A DNA stretch of 64,000 bases from Chloroflexus islandicus (GTDB taxonomy: Bacteria > Chloroflexota > Chloroflexia > Chloroflexales > Chloroflexaceae): assembly GCF_001650695.1 (NCBI RefSeq), contig NZ_LWQS01000042.1, positions 1 through 64,000 on the forward strand, written 5' to 3'. Below are positions 54,318 to 63,216 of the stretch, one piece after another. Every line of letters begins with the position of its first letter. The stretch's first letter is position 1. The translations under genes and the position numbers were made by a program. The notes below the pieces were generated by a model. The model saw nothing but the letters and a program-made list of their open reading frames with translations. It was not told the DNA's origin and searched no databases.

Positions 54318-54354
54318 TCAATATATTGACAATCTTCGATATATCGCGTATACT
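54318..54354 (+). promoter_or_regulatory. arsR: arsR promoter with palindromic operators
   Basis: TTGACA (54326-54331), a 17-base spacer, TATACT (54349-54354). Two perfect palindromes overlap it: TCAATATATTGA (54318-54329) across the -35 and CGATATATCG (54337-54346) in the spacer. They are natural sites for ArsR autorepression. Confidence 0.75.
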
Positions 54355-54384
54355 GGCGCTATGCCCTTCACGGCAGGAGGCACG

Positions 54385-54753
54385 ATGAACACCCAATCCG
54401 AACCACCCACTACTGCTCATACAACCATCCCCGGTTGTTGCGCGCCGGTATTTGATGTAGGGTTAACCGATGGCGAGGCCGCGCAACTGGCCGAGAAACT
54501 GTCGTTGCTGGCGCACCCGATCCGTCTGCGCTTGCTCGCGATCCTTGCCCGCAATGGCGGCCATGTTTGCGTGTGTGATCTGGAAGCCGCGTTACCGGTG
54601 AAGCAGCCGACCGTCTCGCACCATCTGCGCTTGCTCCGTGATGGCGGTTTGATCGAGGGTGAGCGGCGCGGCCAGTGGATCTATTACGCCGTGCGTCGCG
54701 AAGAACTGGCAGCAGTGCAAGCGGCGCTAGCCCAGTTTTTTGCGCGGATATAG
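54385..54753 (+). CDS. arsR: ArsR-family metal(loid)-responsive repressor
   Basis: This 122-residue winged-helix repressor has an N-terminal CCAPVFD segment. HVCVCDLEAALPVKQPTVSHHLRLLRDGGLI has the CVCDL metalloid-binding type followed by the recognition helix, and the wing is RRGQWIYYAV. The CVCD motif is the classic As(III) site of ArsR. ATG 54385 has a perfect AGGAGG; longer frames upstream would start inside the promoter. It represses itself and probably the next two genes until arsenite or antimonite binds. Confidence 0.9.
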   Translation: MNTQSEPPTTAHTTIPGCCAPVFDVGLTDGEAAQLAEKLSLLAHPIRLRLLAILARNGGHVCVCDLEAALPVKQPTVSHHLRLLRDGGLIEGERRGQWIYYAVRREELAAVQAALAQFFARI

Positions 54754-54797
54754 CGGGGGGCAGCGCCGCTGCGACCGAATTGATGAACTATTATATC

Positions 54798-54815
54798 GAT
54801 GTATTTCAATACATC
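54798..54815 (+). promoter_or_regulatory. Second ArsR-type operator, before the flavoprotein gene
   Basis: Inverted repeat GATGTATT-TC-AATACATC with 8-bp arms, 17 bases before the flavoprotein ATG. TTGATG (54780) and TATTTC (54802) could form a promoter that the operator covers. Confidence 0.6.
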
Positions 54816-54832
54816 AATGAAAGGTCATGATC

Positions 54833-56146
54833 ATGCCTCTCCCAATTGCCATCATCGGCGCTGGCCCGGTTGGTTTGGCCGCCGCTGCGCATCTGGCCGA
54901 ACGCGGCGAGTCCTTTGTGGTCGTTGAATCTGGGGCGCAAGCCGGCGCCGCAGTGCTGCGCTGGGGCCATGTGCAGATGTTTACCCCGTGGCGCTATTGT
55001 GTTGATCAAGCGGCTGGCCGGCTCTTGGCCGCCGCCGGTTGGCAGATGCCTCCCGCCGATGCCTTCCCGACCGGCGCTGAGTTGGTTGCACAGTACCTTG
55101 CGCCATTAGCAGCATTGCCGGCGATGGCTCCTCATATCCGCTACCGCCAGCGCGTCGTCGCTGTTGCCCGCCGTGGCCACGATCGCCAGCGAGGCCCTGA
55201 TCGGCAGGCGCTCCCCTTTCAATTGACGCTGGCTGATGACGAGGGGCGCGAGTCGCTACTCTTGGCCCGCGCCGTGATCGATGCCTCTGGCACTTACCTC
55301 TCGCCCAACCCGCTCGGTGCGGCGGGGGTGCCGGCGATCGGCGAGCGACACGTTTCTGATCGTATCTTCTACGGCATTCCCGCAGTCTTGGGTCGTGATC
55401 GCGCCCGTTACGCCAACCGGCGGGTGTTGGTCGCCGGCAGCGGCCATTCGGCGTTTAACACGATCCTCGATCTGGTGCAACTCCGCGCCACTGCGCCGGC
55501 AACAAGCGTGATCTGGGTGGTGCGCCGTGATACCGCGACCCTTGACCGTATCTTTGGCGGCGGCGAGGCCGATGCGCTGGCGGCGCGCGGACGGTTGGGG
55601 ATGCAGATACGGGAATTGGTTGCGGCTGGTCAGGTAACGCTCGTTACCGGGTGGCATACCGAACGGGTTGATCGTACTGCTGATGGATTGGTTGTGAGTG
55701 ATGGCCAACGTACCTTGCCGCCGGTCGATGAGATTGTGGTTTGCACCGGCTTGCGCCCCGATCTGAGTTTTCTGCGCGAACTGCGGCTGGCGCTCGATCC
55801 AGTGGTGGAAGCGCCGGTAGCGTTAGCGCCGTTGATCGATCCGAATCTGCACAGTTGCGGCACGGTGCCGCCGCACGGTGTTGATGAGCTGCGCCATCCC
55901 GAACCCGACTTCTATCTCATTGGGATGAAGAGCTATGGTCGCGCGCCGACCTTCTTGCTGCTGACCGGCTACGAACAGGCCCGTTCGGTGACGGCGGCGC
56001 TATGCGGTGATTGGGCCGCGGCCCGCCGGGTCGAACTCGAACTGCCGGAGACGGGGGTGTGCAGCGGGCCACAAGCTGAGGCCGGCGCGTGTTGTGCGCC
56101 GTCTGGTTTGATCGCGTTGCACCCCGTATCACGCTCATGCTGCTAA
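54833..56146 (+). CDS. Flavin/NAD(P)-binding monooxygenase-like protein of the ars cluster
   Basis: This 437-residue protein has an N-terminal FAD motif IAIIGAGPVGLAAAAHLAERG (about 4-24), an NADPH-type motif VLVAGSGHSAFNTILDL (about 196-212) and the LYLIGMKSYGRAPTFLL region before the end. This is a flavin monooxygenase-like class found beside arsR in several ars clusters. The Cys-rich tail (GVCSGPQAEAGACCAPSGL...SCC, about 407-437) could bind thiophilic As or Sb. The start at 54833 is preferred over ATG 54827 for Shine-Dalgarno spacing. It overlaps the MFS gene by ten bases. Confidence 0.8.
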   Translation: MPLPIAIIGAGPVGLAAAAHLAERGESFVVVESGAQAGAAVLRWGHVQMFTPWRYCVDQAAGRLLAAAGWQMPPADAFPTGAELVAQYLAPLAALPAMAPHIRYRQRVVAVARRGHDRQRGPDRQALPFQLTLADDEGRESLLLARAVIDASGTYLSPNPLGAAGVPAIGERHVSDRIFYGIPAVLGRDRARYANRRVLVAGSGHSAFNTILDLVQLRATAPATSVIWVVRRDTATLDRIFGGGEADALAARGRLGMQIRELVAAGQVTLVTGWHTERVDRTADGLVVSDGQRTLPPVDEIVVCTGLRPDLSFLRELRLALDPVVEAPVALAPLIDPNLHSCGTVPPHGVDELRHPEPDFYLIGMKSYGRAPTFLLLTGYEQARSVTAALCGDWAAARRVELELPETGVCSGPQAEAGACCAPSGLIALHPVSRSCC

Positions 56147-57381
56147 ACCGCGTTCGCACCGGTCACCTCTATTACGGTTGGGTGATGCTGTGGGCCGTCT
56201 CGCTTACCGAGGTTGTCTCGTGGGGGATTTTGTATTACGCCTACAGCGTCTTTGTAGCGCCGATGGCCCGTGATCTGGCGGTCGATCAACTTGCCATCGC
56301 AACCGGCTACGCCATTGCATTGCTAAGCAATGGCGCGGCTGCGCCGCTCGTCGGGTGGTGGCTCGATCGTTACGGCGCGCGCGGTTTGATGACCGCTGGC
56401 TCGATCGGCGGTTGTGTCCTCGTGCTATTGTGGTCGCAAGTGACCACGCCGCTCCAGCTCTATCTGGTGATGGCCGGGATTGGCGTGGCCAGCGCGGCGG
56501 TGCTCTACGAACCGGCGTTTGCGATTGTCGCCGCGTGGTTTCGTCGCGAGCGCGGACGAGCGCTGCAAATACTCACCTTTTTTGGCGCATGGGCCAGTTT
56601 CATCTTCATCCCGCTGGCGGGCTGGCTGGTCGATCAGCTCGGTTGGCGCGCGGCGCTGCTCGCGCTCGCGGCCATACTTGCGCTCACCATTCCACCGCAT
56701 GCCCTGATCATCCGCCGCCGGCCCGCCGACCTTGGCTTGGCCCCTGATGGCGATCCGCCGGCGACCGCTGCCGTTGCGCCGGCAGAAACGGTGGTGCGTC
56801 CACGTGCGGCATTGCGCCAACGCCGCTTCTGGCTGCTCGGCGGCGCGTTTGCCGCTAGCGGTTTTGCGACGGTGGCAATGACCGTCCATCTCATTCCGTA
56901 CCTGCTCACGCGCGGTGAGAGTCTCACGGTCGCTTCGTCCATCGCCGGTCTGCATGGCATGATGTCGTTGTTAGGCCGGCTGCTGATCGGCCCGCTCGGC
57001 GAACGATGGCCGCGCTGGTTGGTGACGGCTGGTCTGTTTGCGATGCAGATCGCCGGTTTGTTGGCGCTGGTCGCATTCTCCCATACCGCTGCCGCGATCG
57101 TCTATATTGCCCTCTTTGGCGCCGGCGCCGGCACCCAGACCATTATGCGTGCGGCGCTGATCGCCGAACAGTACGGCTCGGCCAACTACGGCTTGATCAG
57201 CGGCTGGCAGAATGTACTGCTCACCGTGGCCCGCACCGCCGCGCCGGTGGGGGCGGGGGCGTTGATCGGCCTCACCGGCTACCACGGCATGCTCTGGTGT
57301 CTGATCGGGCTGCTAACTGCGGGGATGGCGCTGTTGGTAATAGTTGGACGGCAGGCGGTATCCTTAAGCGATGGTCATTGA
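56137..57381 (+). CDS. MFS transporter of the ars cluster
   Basis: This 414-residue protein has about twelve membrane helices in two halves and resembles the oxalate/formate antiporter-like MFS group (YYGWVMLWAVSLTEVVSWGILYYAYSVFVAPM). It probably exports an arsenical or the product of the flavoprotein, judged only from the operon. The start at ATG 56137 overlaps the flavoprotein stop; the in-frame start at 56089 would overlap more. It ends overlapping the methylase gene by seven bases, tail to tail. Confidence 0.82.
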   Translation: MLLNRVRTGHLYYGWVMLWAVSLTEVVSWGILYYAYSVFVAPMARDLAVDQLAIATGYAIALLSNGAAAPLVGWWLDRYGARGLMTAGSIGGCVLVLLWSQVTTPLQLYLVMAGIGVASAAVLYEPAFAIVAAWFRRERGRALQILTFFGAWASFIFIPLAGWLVDQLGWRAALLALAAILALTIPPHALIIRRRPADLGLAPDGDPPATAAVAPAETVVRPRAALRQRRFWLLGGAFAASGFATVAMTVHLIPYLLTRGESLTVASSIAGLHGMMSLLGRLLIGPLGERWPRWLVTAGLFAMQIAGLLALVAFSHTAAAIVYIALFGAGAGTQTIMRAALIAEQYGSANYGLISGWQNVLLTVARTAAPVGAGALIGLTGYHGMLWCLIGLLTAGMALLVIVGRQAVSLSDGH

Positions 57382-58283
57382 TCCAATGTGAATTCGGTTA
57401 ACCCTAGTTGCTGCGCACCCGTGGGCGCTGGATCTTGTACTAGTGATAATGGGCGGTAATTCAGCACAAGCGCTTCAATCATTGAATTGCGATTTCGCTC
57501 ACTTGCGCCAACGTGGTAGAAATGCTCTTTTGTATAGACATCAAACAATGCTTGATACCGCTTAATCATCGCGTTTGTGCGATACTTATTGCCATACCAT
57601 GTTGAAAGAATAAACCTAGCCGGTGTTTGTACAAGTAATTGATACAAGTCCTGTTCATCATGCTCTGTCCAACTATTGAAGTAGTCAGTATGCCGTCCAA
57701 TATAGGGCGGGTCACAATAGATAACGTCATTCTGCGTCGCTGTTGGGATTGTCGAGCGAAAATCGGCGCACACAAACTGCCAATCGAATTGTTGCATAGC
57801 GTTAGCGACATACCGGATTTGATTGACAATTTTAGTAATATATGCCTTGGTGAACCGCTCTGTTTTATGACCAAAAGGAACATTATATTCACCTTTTTGA
57901 TTAAACCGGATAACACCGTTAAATGAAGATCGGCTTAAGAATAGAAAATCTAGCGGATCGCCAAATCTATTGAATCGAGATCGGATTTCATAAAAATGTT
58001 CGGCGCCTTTCGTGGCTAACAGCGCTCCTTCTTGTTCAAGAAATGCTCTGGCGATTGCGGGAGTAATATCTTGTGACTTAATTGCATTGTAAAAATTGAT
58101 AATATGTGGATTAATATCTGCAAAGATGGCTCGTTTGGGCCGCACGTTGAAACCGACAACGCCAGAACCAATAAACGGTTCTATCCATTGGGTTTGATCG
58201 GTCACGTGGACGTAGCTGGCGATCCATGCAACGAGCTTTGTTTTGATGCCTTGACACTTTATTGGTGGAACGAAGATACGCAT
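57375..58283 (-). CDS. Adenine-specific DNA methyltransferase, M.EcoRV-like
   Basis: This 302-residue protein of the Dam/D12 class has PPIKCQGIKTKL at the N-terminus, AdoMet-binding EPFIGSGVVGFN at about residues 35-46, and the catalytic DPPY at 191-194 followed by IGRHTDYFNSW. From memory of M.EcoRV the resemblance is extensive (FLFLxRSxFNG, IRFNxKG, FYHVGASExNR). Expected product is N6-adenine methylation of GATATC, protecting against the neighbouring nuclease. The gene and its partner are AT-richer than their surroundings, suggesting horizontal transfer. Confidence 0.9.
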   Translation of the reverse strand: MRIFVPPIKCQGIKTKLVAWIASYVHVTDQTQWIEPFIGSGVVGFNVRPKRAIFADINPHIINFYNAIKSQDITPAIARAFLEQEGALLATKGAEHFYEIRSRFNRFGDPLDFLFLSRSSFNGVIRFNQKGEYNVPFGHKTERFTKAYITKIVNQIRYVANAMQQFDWQFVCADFRSTIPTATQNDVIYCDPPYIGRHTDYFNSWTEHDEQDLYQLLVQTPARFILSTWYGNKYRTNAMIKRYQALFDVYTKEHFYHVGASERNRNSMIEALVLNYRPLSLVQDPAPTGAQQLGLTEFTLDQ

Positions 58284-58311
58284 AACACCATACTCGGTAT
58301 GAACGTGTGTG

Positions 58312-58336
58312 AATTCGTTATTCGTTATTCGTTATT
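58312..58336. repeat. Short ATTCGTT tandem run between nuclease and methylase genes
   Basis: ATTCGTT occurs three times at a nine-base period just upstream of the methylase start (58283). It shares its core with the 20-bp array at 36082-36141. Confidence 0.75.
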
Positions 58337-58354
58337 GGCTGCGTCGCTCACGGA

Positions 58355-59200
58355 TCATTCGCGTGCGCGGATGAGATGAATCTGATCGGGGTCAATGCCG
58401 CGATATGACAAAAATTCAGCTAATCTCGTAATTCGTCTGACTTCTCCATTCTCATCAGGTACTTTAATCTGTCCGTAGTTCATCCAATATTCATCAAAAA
58501 TCGATTCACCCAAGTTTTTGAAAACACCACTCCCATGCACAAGATCATTAATATTGGTGATACTGCCTATATTAGCTGTGTTACCGCTTCCAGTTGTATC
58601 GCTGGCTATTTCCCATTTCTCTCTAACAAAGAATATGAAATTGTTGATTACCGACGCAATGGATTGTAGATCACTTATGCTATGTACTTGTAAGCCATGT
58701 TCTTTTGCTTGGACTGTTCGAGAATAGATAACACCTAGACAAAAATGCCCAAGATATTGGTTGTAAGGAAATTGAATGTTTTTCCTGCTATCTCTTGCAG
58801 TAAAATAACCTCGATATGATCCTAGCGTAAAGCCACTACAGTACTCAGGATTGTCTGGAAGACGATATGAGGTCTTAATATCCACTGCAAACTTGATAGA
58901 TTCATTTTCTGCATCAATGAATGACAAATCAGGATAATAATTTTGGTGATCAGGGAGAACGATTTTATAACCTGACTGATCGGCAAACTCAAAAATTTTT
59001 GGCAAAAGATGGAGCTCTATAATTTTAGATACTACCTTTGTATCACCTGATATTGTGTAAATATTTTGAAATATGTCAATAAACCCCTTGATAGTCCATT
59101 CACCATTACTTGTTGATACGAACTCCCGCAAGGATTCAATAAAAGTCTGGAGTTTCTGCCGAAAGTCATGCTTGAGCTGAGATCGCTGTGCTGGATCCAT
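58355..59200 (-). CDS. Type II restriction endonuclease, EcoRV-like
   Basis: This 281-residue nuclease has the catalytic PD-(D/E)xK residues D91 (in YYPDLSF), D107 and K109 (VDIKTSY), spaced exactly as D74, D90 and K92 of EcoRV. SGDTKVVSKIIEL and EKWEIASDTTGSGNTANIGSI match EcoRV's N-terminal and R-loop (recognition) regions as I recall them, so the target is probably GATATC. It is about 35 residues longer than EcoRV, mostly at the N-terminus. It lies 71 bases upstream of its methylase. A TATAAT -10 is on the minus strand at 59236-59241. Confidence 0.9.
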   Translation of the reverse strand: MDPAQRSQLKHDFRQKLQTFIESLREFVSTSNGEWTIKGFIDIFQNIYTISGDTKVVSKIIELHLLPKIFEFADQSGYKIVLPDHQNYYPDLSFIDAENESIKFAVDIKTSYRLPDNPEYCSGFTLGSYRGYFTARDSRKNIQFPYNQYLGHFCLGVIYSRTVQAKEHGLQVHSISDLQSIASVINNFIFFVREKWEIASDTTGSGNTANIGSITNINDLVHGSGVFKNLGESIFDEYWMNYGQIKVPDENGEVRRITRLAEFLSYRGIDPDQIHLIRARE

Positions 59201-59235
59201 GAGCTGTCTATTAACGTAAATGCTTCGACGTTTTG

Positions 59236-59241
59236 ATTATA
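59236..59241 (-). promoter_or_regulatory. Candidate -10 box of the restriction-modification genes
   Basis: TATAAT on the minus strand with GTTACG 17 bases upstream, about 36 bases before the endonuclease ATG. No C-protein box or operator is seen. Confidence 0.5.
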
Positions 59242-59326
59242 CCATAGTCCTCTTCCCACGTAACGTTTAACCCCTTTCCTGCATCTTCCTACTAAGGATA
59301 CGCAACATCACCACGGAGGATACTGC

Positions 59327-60667
59327 ATGGCGCGACGGGTAGTAGTCATCGGCGGCGGTGCAGCCGGGATGAGCGCGGCGGCGAAGGCTAAGCGCACCGA
59401 TCCTACGCTTGAAATTGTGGTCTACGAACGTTCCGGCTATGTGAGCTACGGTGCGTGCGGCTTTCCCTACGCAATCAAGGGTGAGATCGCGCGGGTGGAA
59501 GATGTCGTTGTGCGCACGCCGGCCCAGTTTGCCAAACAAGGTATTCAGGCCCTGATCCGGCACGAAGTGCTTGAGATTGATCCCGTCCGGCAGACGGTGC
59601 GCGTGCGCGATCTAGAGGATGGCCGCGAGTTTGTCGATCACTGGGATGAGTTGGTGCTGACGACCGGCGGCCAGCCTACTCGTCCGCCGTTGCCCGGCCT
59701 CGATCTGCCCGGCGTGTTTGCCTTGCGCAGCGTGGAAGAGGCGCTCGCGATCAAGGCGTGGTTGGCCGAGCAGCGCCCGCGCACCGGCGTGATTATTGGC
59801 GGCGGCTATATTGGCCTTGAGATGGCTGAAGCGTTGGCCGCGCACGGCGTGGCCTTGACGCTGGTCGAACGGTTGCCGCAGGTGTTGCCGTCGTTTGATC
59901 CTGACTTCGCCACCCAAGTGGCTGACGAACTGCGCCGGCAGCAGGTTGATCTGCGCGTAGGTCAGCCAGTGCAAGGCATTGTTGGCGATGAGCGGGTGCG
60001 CGGCGTGGTGGTGGATGGCGAGACAATCCCTGCCGAGATCGTGATTCTGGCCGCGGGGGTGCGACCGAGTGCGGCATTAGCCCAAGCTGCTGGGATTGCG
60101 CTCGGCCCCACCGGTGCGGTCGCGGTTGACGACCGCCAGCGCACGAATCTGCCCCACGTCTGGGCGGCAGGCGATGTAGCCGAAGCCTTGCACCGTGTCA
60201 CCGGCAAGCCTGCGTGGATCCCGCTTGGCACGACTGCCAATAAGCAGGGGCGAGTGGCTGGCGAAAACCTCGCCGGCGGCGATGCCCGCTTTGGCGGGAT
60301 TGCCGGCACCACCGTGGTGAAGGTATTCGATTTGGAAGCGGCGATCAGCGGTCTTTCGCTGGCCCGCGCCCAAGCCGAGGGCTTCAACGCAACCGCTGTC
60401 AGCGCCACGGCCTACTCGCGCGCGCACTACATGCCGGGCCACCAGCCGATCACCGTCTCGTTGGTGTTTGATCAAACCACTCGCCGGTTGTTGGGAGGGC
60501 AATTGGTTGGCCGCGAAGGCGTGGCGAAGCGGATCGATACCGTCGCCGCCGCTTTGCAAGCTGGCTGGACGGTGGACGAGTTTGCTGAGCTTGATCTGAG
60601 CTACGCGCCGCCCTTTGCGCCGGTGTGGGATCCGTTGCTGGTCGCGGCTAATTTGGCGCGACGGTAA
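59327..60667 (+). CDS. CoA-disulfide reductase-like FAD-dependent oxidoreductase
   Basis: This 446-residue member of the single-cysteine pyridine nucleotide disulfide reductases has FAD motif VVVIGGGAAGMSAAAKAKR (5-23). The redox Cys lies in SYGACGFPYAI at about residue 44, the NAD(P) motif is GVIIGGGYIGLEMAEALA, and VWAAGDVAEA gives the second FAD contact. It reduces CoA disulfide, or acts as NAD(P)H oxidase or polysulfide reductase in relatives. GGAGG precedes the ATG. Monocistronic, convergent with sigA. Confidence 0.87.
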   Translation: MARRVVVIGGGAAGMSAAAKAKRTDPTLEIVVYERSGYVSYGACGFPYAIKGEIARVEDVVVRTPAQFAKQGIQALIRHEVLEIDPVRQTVRVRDLEDGREFVDHWDELVLTTGGQPTRPPLPGLDLPGVFALRSVEEALAIKAWLAEQRPRTGVIIGGGYIGLEMAEALAAHGVALTLVERLPQVLPSFDPDFATQVADELRRQQVDLRVGQPVQGIVGDERVRGVVVDGETIPAEIVILAAGVRPSAALAQAAGIALGPTGAVAVDDRQRTNLPHVWAAGDVAEALHRVTGKPAWIPLGTTANKQGRVAGENLAGGDARFGGIAGTTVVKVFDLEAAISGLSLARAQAEGFNATAVSATAYSRAHYMPGHQPITVSLVFDQTTRRLLGGQLVGREGVAKRIDTVAAALQAGWTVDEFAELDLSYAPPFAPVWDPLLVAANLARR

Positions 60668-60733
60668 CTGGAGCTGCAAGCAGGTTCAAGAACGCACACG
60701 GCGATCTCAACCGTTCGCAGTGAATAAAGAGCA

Positions 60734-60759
60734 CCGGGGTGGCTTTCTTGCCACCCCGG
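60734..60759 (-). terminator. Terminator between the CoA-disulfide reductase and sigA
   Basis: CCGGGGTGGC (60734-60743) pairs with GCCACCCCGG (60750-60759) around TTTCTT. It sits 21 bases after the sigA stop and could serve both convergent genes. The U-tract is short. Confidence 0.7.
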
Positions 60760-60780
60760 CGCTTGCTCAGCTTCATCCCC

Positions 60781-61977
60781 TTAAATCTGATCGAGGTAGT
60801 CCTTCAGCAACTTACCCAACCGCGGATGGCGCAATTTGCGCAGGGCCTTGACTTCGATCTGGCGCACCCGCTCACGGGTTACCCCAAACGCCTTGCCCAC
60901 CTCTTCGAGCGTGCGCGGCTGGCCATCGGCCAAGCCGTAACGCAGCTCTAAGACCCGCCGTTCACGTTCGCTAAGCTGGTCGAGGGCAGCGGCAATCTGC
61001 TGGCGCAGCATACCGCTAGCGGCGGCATCGTCAGCATCGAGCGCATGCGGATCAGGGATGAAGTCGGCCAACGTACTATCAGCCTCTTCCCCGACTGGCG
61101 TTGCCAACGACACCGGATCCTGCGCCGTCCGCCGTAACTCGCGCAGCTTTTCCTCGCTCATTCCCAGATGATTGGCCAGCTCAGCGTCGGTTGGCTCACG
61201 ACCGAGCGACTGGGTCAACTGGCGGCGCGCGGCTTGGATCCGGTTCAGGGTTTCGCCGAGATGGACGGGCAAGCGCACCAAGCGCGATTGATCGGCTAAC
61301 GCGCGCGACAGGGCCTGTTTGATCCACCACGTCGCGTAAGTGCTAAACTTATAGCCCTTGGTGTGATCAAACTTCTCGATCGCGCGCAACAGGCCGAGGC
61401 TCCCTTCCTGAATCAGGTCGAGCAGCGGCAAGCCACGATCGCGATAGCGTTTAGCGATGCTCACCACCAACCGCAAATTGGCTGCCGCCATTTGTTGGCG
61501 CGCTTCCTCGCCTTGCGCTTTTTGCGCACGCAGGCGCGCCGCTTCCGGACTATCGGGCGGAAGCGTGGCCAATTTTCGTTCAGCGGCTTGGCCGCGCTCG
61601 ATCAACTGGGCCAGCCGCTTCTCCTGTTCGGCGGTGAGTAGCGGCACCTGCCCAATTTCACGCAGATAGAGCCGCACACTGTCGCTCAGCAACGCATCCG
61701 ACAGCTCATCATCGAGCTCCAGATCCATTGCAGCCGGCGTCAGCGGCTCATCATCGAGCGCCGGTTCCTCCCCGTCTTGCACGGGGACGCCGGCTTCGGC
61801 CAAAGCGGCATAAATACTGTCGATCAGCTCGATCGACTCGTCTGGGTTGGGAACCAGCCGCTGAATATCCTCGAATGTAACAAAGCCTCGCTGCCGTCCC
61901 TGCGCGATCAGGGCCTGCAGATCGGCAGCATTGATCGCAGGACTGGCGCGGTCGGTCTCGGGCTGGCTCTGCGTCAT
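60781..61977 (-). CDS. sigA: Primary RNA polymerase sigma factor
   Basis: This 398-residue sigma-70 family group 1/2 protein has region 1.2 [26 protein letters not shown] (about 98-123). Region 2 includes [60 protein letters not shown] (about 170-230), followed by region 3 and region 4.2 [30 protein letters not shown] near the end. Region 1.1 is present ([27 protein letters not shown]), favouring the housekeeping factor. GAGGAAG precedes the ATG. The consensus-like promoters found in this window fit such a factor. Confidence 0.94.
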   Translation of the reverse strand: MTQSQPETDRASPAINAADLQALIAQGRQRGFVTFEDIQRLVPNPDESIELIDSIYAALAEAGVPVQDGEEPALDDEPLTPAAMDLELDDELSDALLSDSVRLYLREIGQVPLLTAEQEKRLAQLIERGQAAERKLATLPPDSPEAARLRAQKAQGEEARQQMAAANLRLVVSIAKRYRDRGLPLLDLIQEGSLGLLRAIEKFDHTKGYKFSTYATWWIKQALSRALADQSRLVRLPVHLGETLNRIQAARRQLTQSLGREPTDAELANHLGMSEEKLRELRRTAQDPVSLATPVGEEADSTLADFIPDPHALDADDAAASGMLRQQIAAALDQLSERERRVLELRYGLADGQPRTLEEVGKAFGVTRERVRQIEVKALRKLRHPRLGKLLKDYLDQI

Positions 61978-62043
61978 ACTACTTCCTCGTCTGAGACCAA
62001 ACGGGCACTGGCTACCGTGCGTACCCTATTGTAGCACAAGCTG

Positions 62044-63192
62044 TTACCCCCGCAGGCCAAGTACGGAATGAGCAATCACGTTGCGCAAGATTTCCGAGGT
62101 GCCTTCGCCGATGGTCAGCAAGCGGGTATCGCGGTAGAGCCGCTCGACCGGATACTCTTGGCTGTAGCCGTAACCGCCGAAGATCTGGATGGCGTCGCGG
62201 CAGATCCGTTCCGACGCTTCCGAGGCGAAGAGTTTGGCCATCGCCGCCTCGCGGGTATACGGCTTGCCGGCATCTTTGAGCTTGGCCGCGCCATAGACCA
62301 GCGCGCGGGCCGCGGCGAGATCAACGGCCATATTCGCAATCATATTGGCAACCGATTGGTGCGCGCCGATCGGTTTGCCGAACGCGGTGCGCTCGCGCGC
62401 ATACGCGACCGCGGCCTCGTATGCAGCCTGTGCCAACCCGATCGCCATTGCACCAATCCCGATTCGCCCGCCATCGAGCACTTGCAAGAACTGGATAAAC
62501 CCGCGCCCGCGTTCGCCAAGCAGGTTCTCGCGCGGCACCCGCACATCGTCGAGCATCACCGCCGTGCTGACCGAGCCACGCAAGCCCATCTTCGGTTCGT
62601 GCTTGCCAAAGCTCAGGCCCGGCGTGCCGCGTGGCACGATGATCGCCGAAATCCCCTTCTTCCCCTGTTCGGGATCGGTCACTGCCGTGACAATGATGTG
62701 GCCGGCCAGCGGCGCGTTGGTAATCCACATCTTTTGGCCGTTGATCACCCACTCATCACCCACCAAGCGGGCCGTCGTGCGGGTCGCGCCGGCATCCGAA
62801 CCGGCGTGCGGTTCGGTGAGGCCAAACGCAGCTAGATACTCGCCTTTGGCTGCCGGCGTTAAGAACCGGCGCTTCTGCTCTTCGCTGCCGAACATCGCAA
62901 TCGGCGCGCTGCCCAAACCGATGTGGGCAGCGTAGGCCAGCGCCGTGCTGCCGCAACAACGCGCCACTTCTTCGATCGCGATCGCCGTGCTGACGCTGTC
63001 GGCTCCGGCCCCGCCATATTCTTCGGGAAAGGGCAACCCCATCAAGCCAAGCTGGGCCATCTTCGCAAACGTCTCGTGCGGAAAGGCGCTGTGCTCGTCA
63101 ACATAGCGCGCCTTGGGGGCGATCTCCTTCTCGGCGAATTCGCGCACCGTCTGGCGAATAAATTCCTGTTCCGGCGTCAGTTCAATCTGCAT
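62044..63192 (-). CDS. Acyl-CoA dehydrogenase
   Basis: This 382-residue flavoprotein has the signature AFGLTEPHAGSDAGATRTTARL (about 123-144), the QVLDGGRIGIGAMAIGLAQAAYEAA segment and a C-terminal IFGGYGYSQEYPVERLYRDTRLLTIGEGTSEILRNVIA. The catalytic Glu is in EYPVERLYRD-type context or at the SCAD/BCAD position EGT. It introduces the C2-C3 double bond in acyl-CoA and hands electrons to ETF, encoded at 10776-12552. Length and sequence fit short/branched-chain members. AGAGG precedes the ATG. The next gene upstream ends 24 bases away. Confidence 0.95.
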   Translation of the reverse strand: MQIELTPEQEFIRQTVREFAEKEIAPKARYVDEHSAFPHETFAKMAQLGLMGLPFPEEYGGAGADSVSTAIAIEEVARCCGSTALAYAAHIGLGSAPIAMFGSEEQKRRFLTPAAKGEYLAAFGLTEPHAGSDAGATRTTARLVGDEWVINGQKMWITNAPLAGHIIVTAVTDPEQGKKGISAIIVPRGTPGLSFGKHEPKMGLRGSVSTAVMLDDVRVPRENLLGERGRGFIQFLQVLDGGRIGIGAMAIGLAQAAYEAAVAYARERTAFGKPIGAHQSVANMIANMAVDLAAARALVYGAAKLKDAGKPYTREAAMAKLFASEASERICRDAIQIFGGYGYSQEYPVERLYRDTRLLTIGEGTSEILRNVIAHSVLGLRG

Positions 63193-63216
63193 ATCGAGCC
63201 TCTTTGCTAAAGCTGC

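Noticed and set aside
54280-54384. Longer arsR start
   Set aside because: The extra 35 codons would cover the -35/-10 promoter; ATG 54385 has a perfect AGGAGG.
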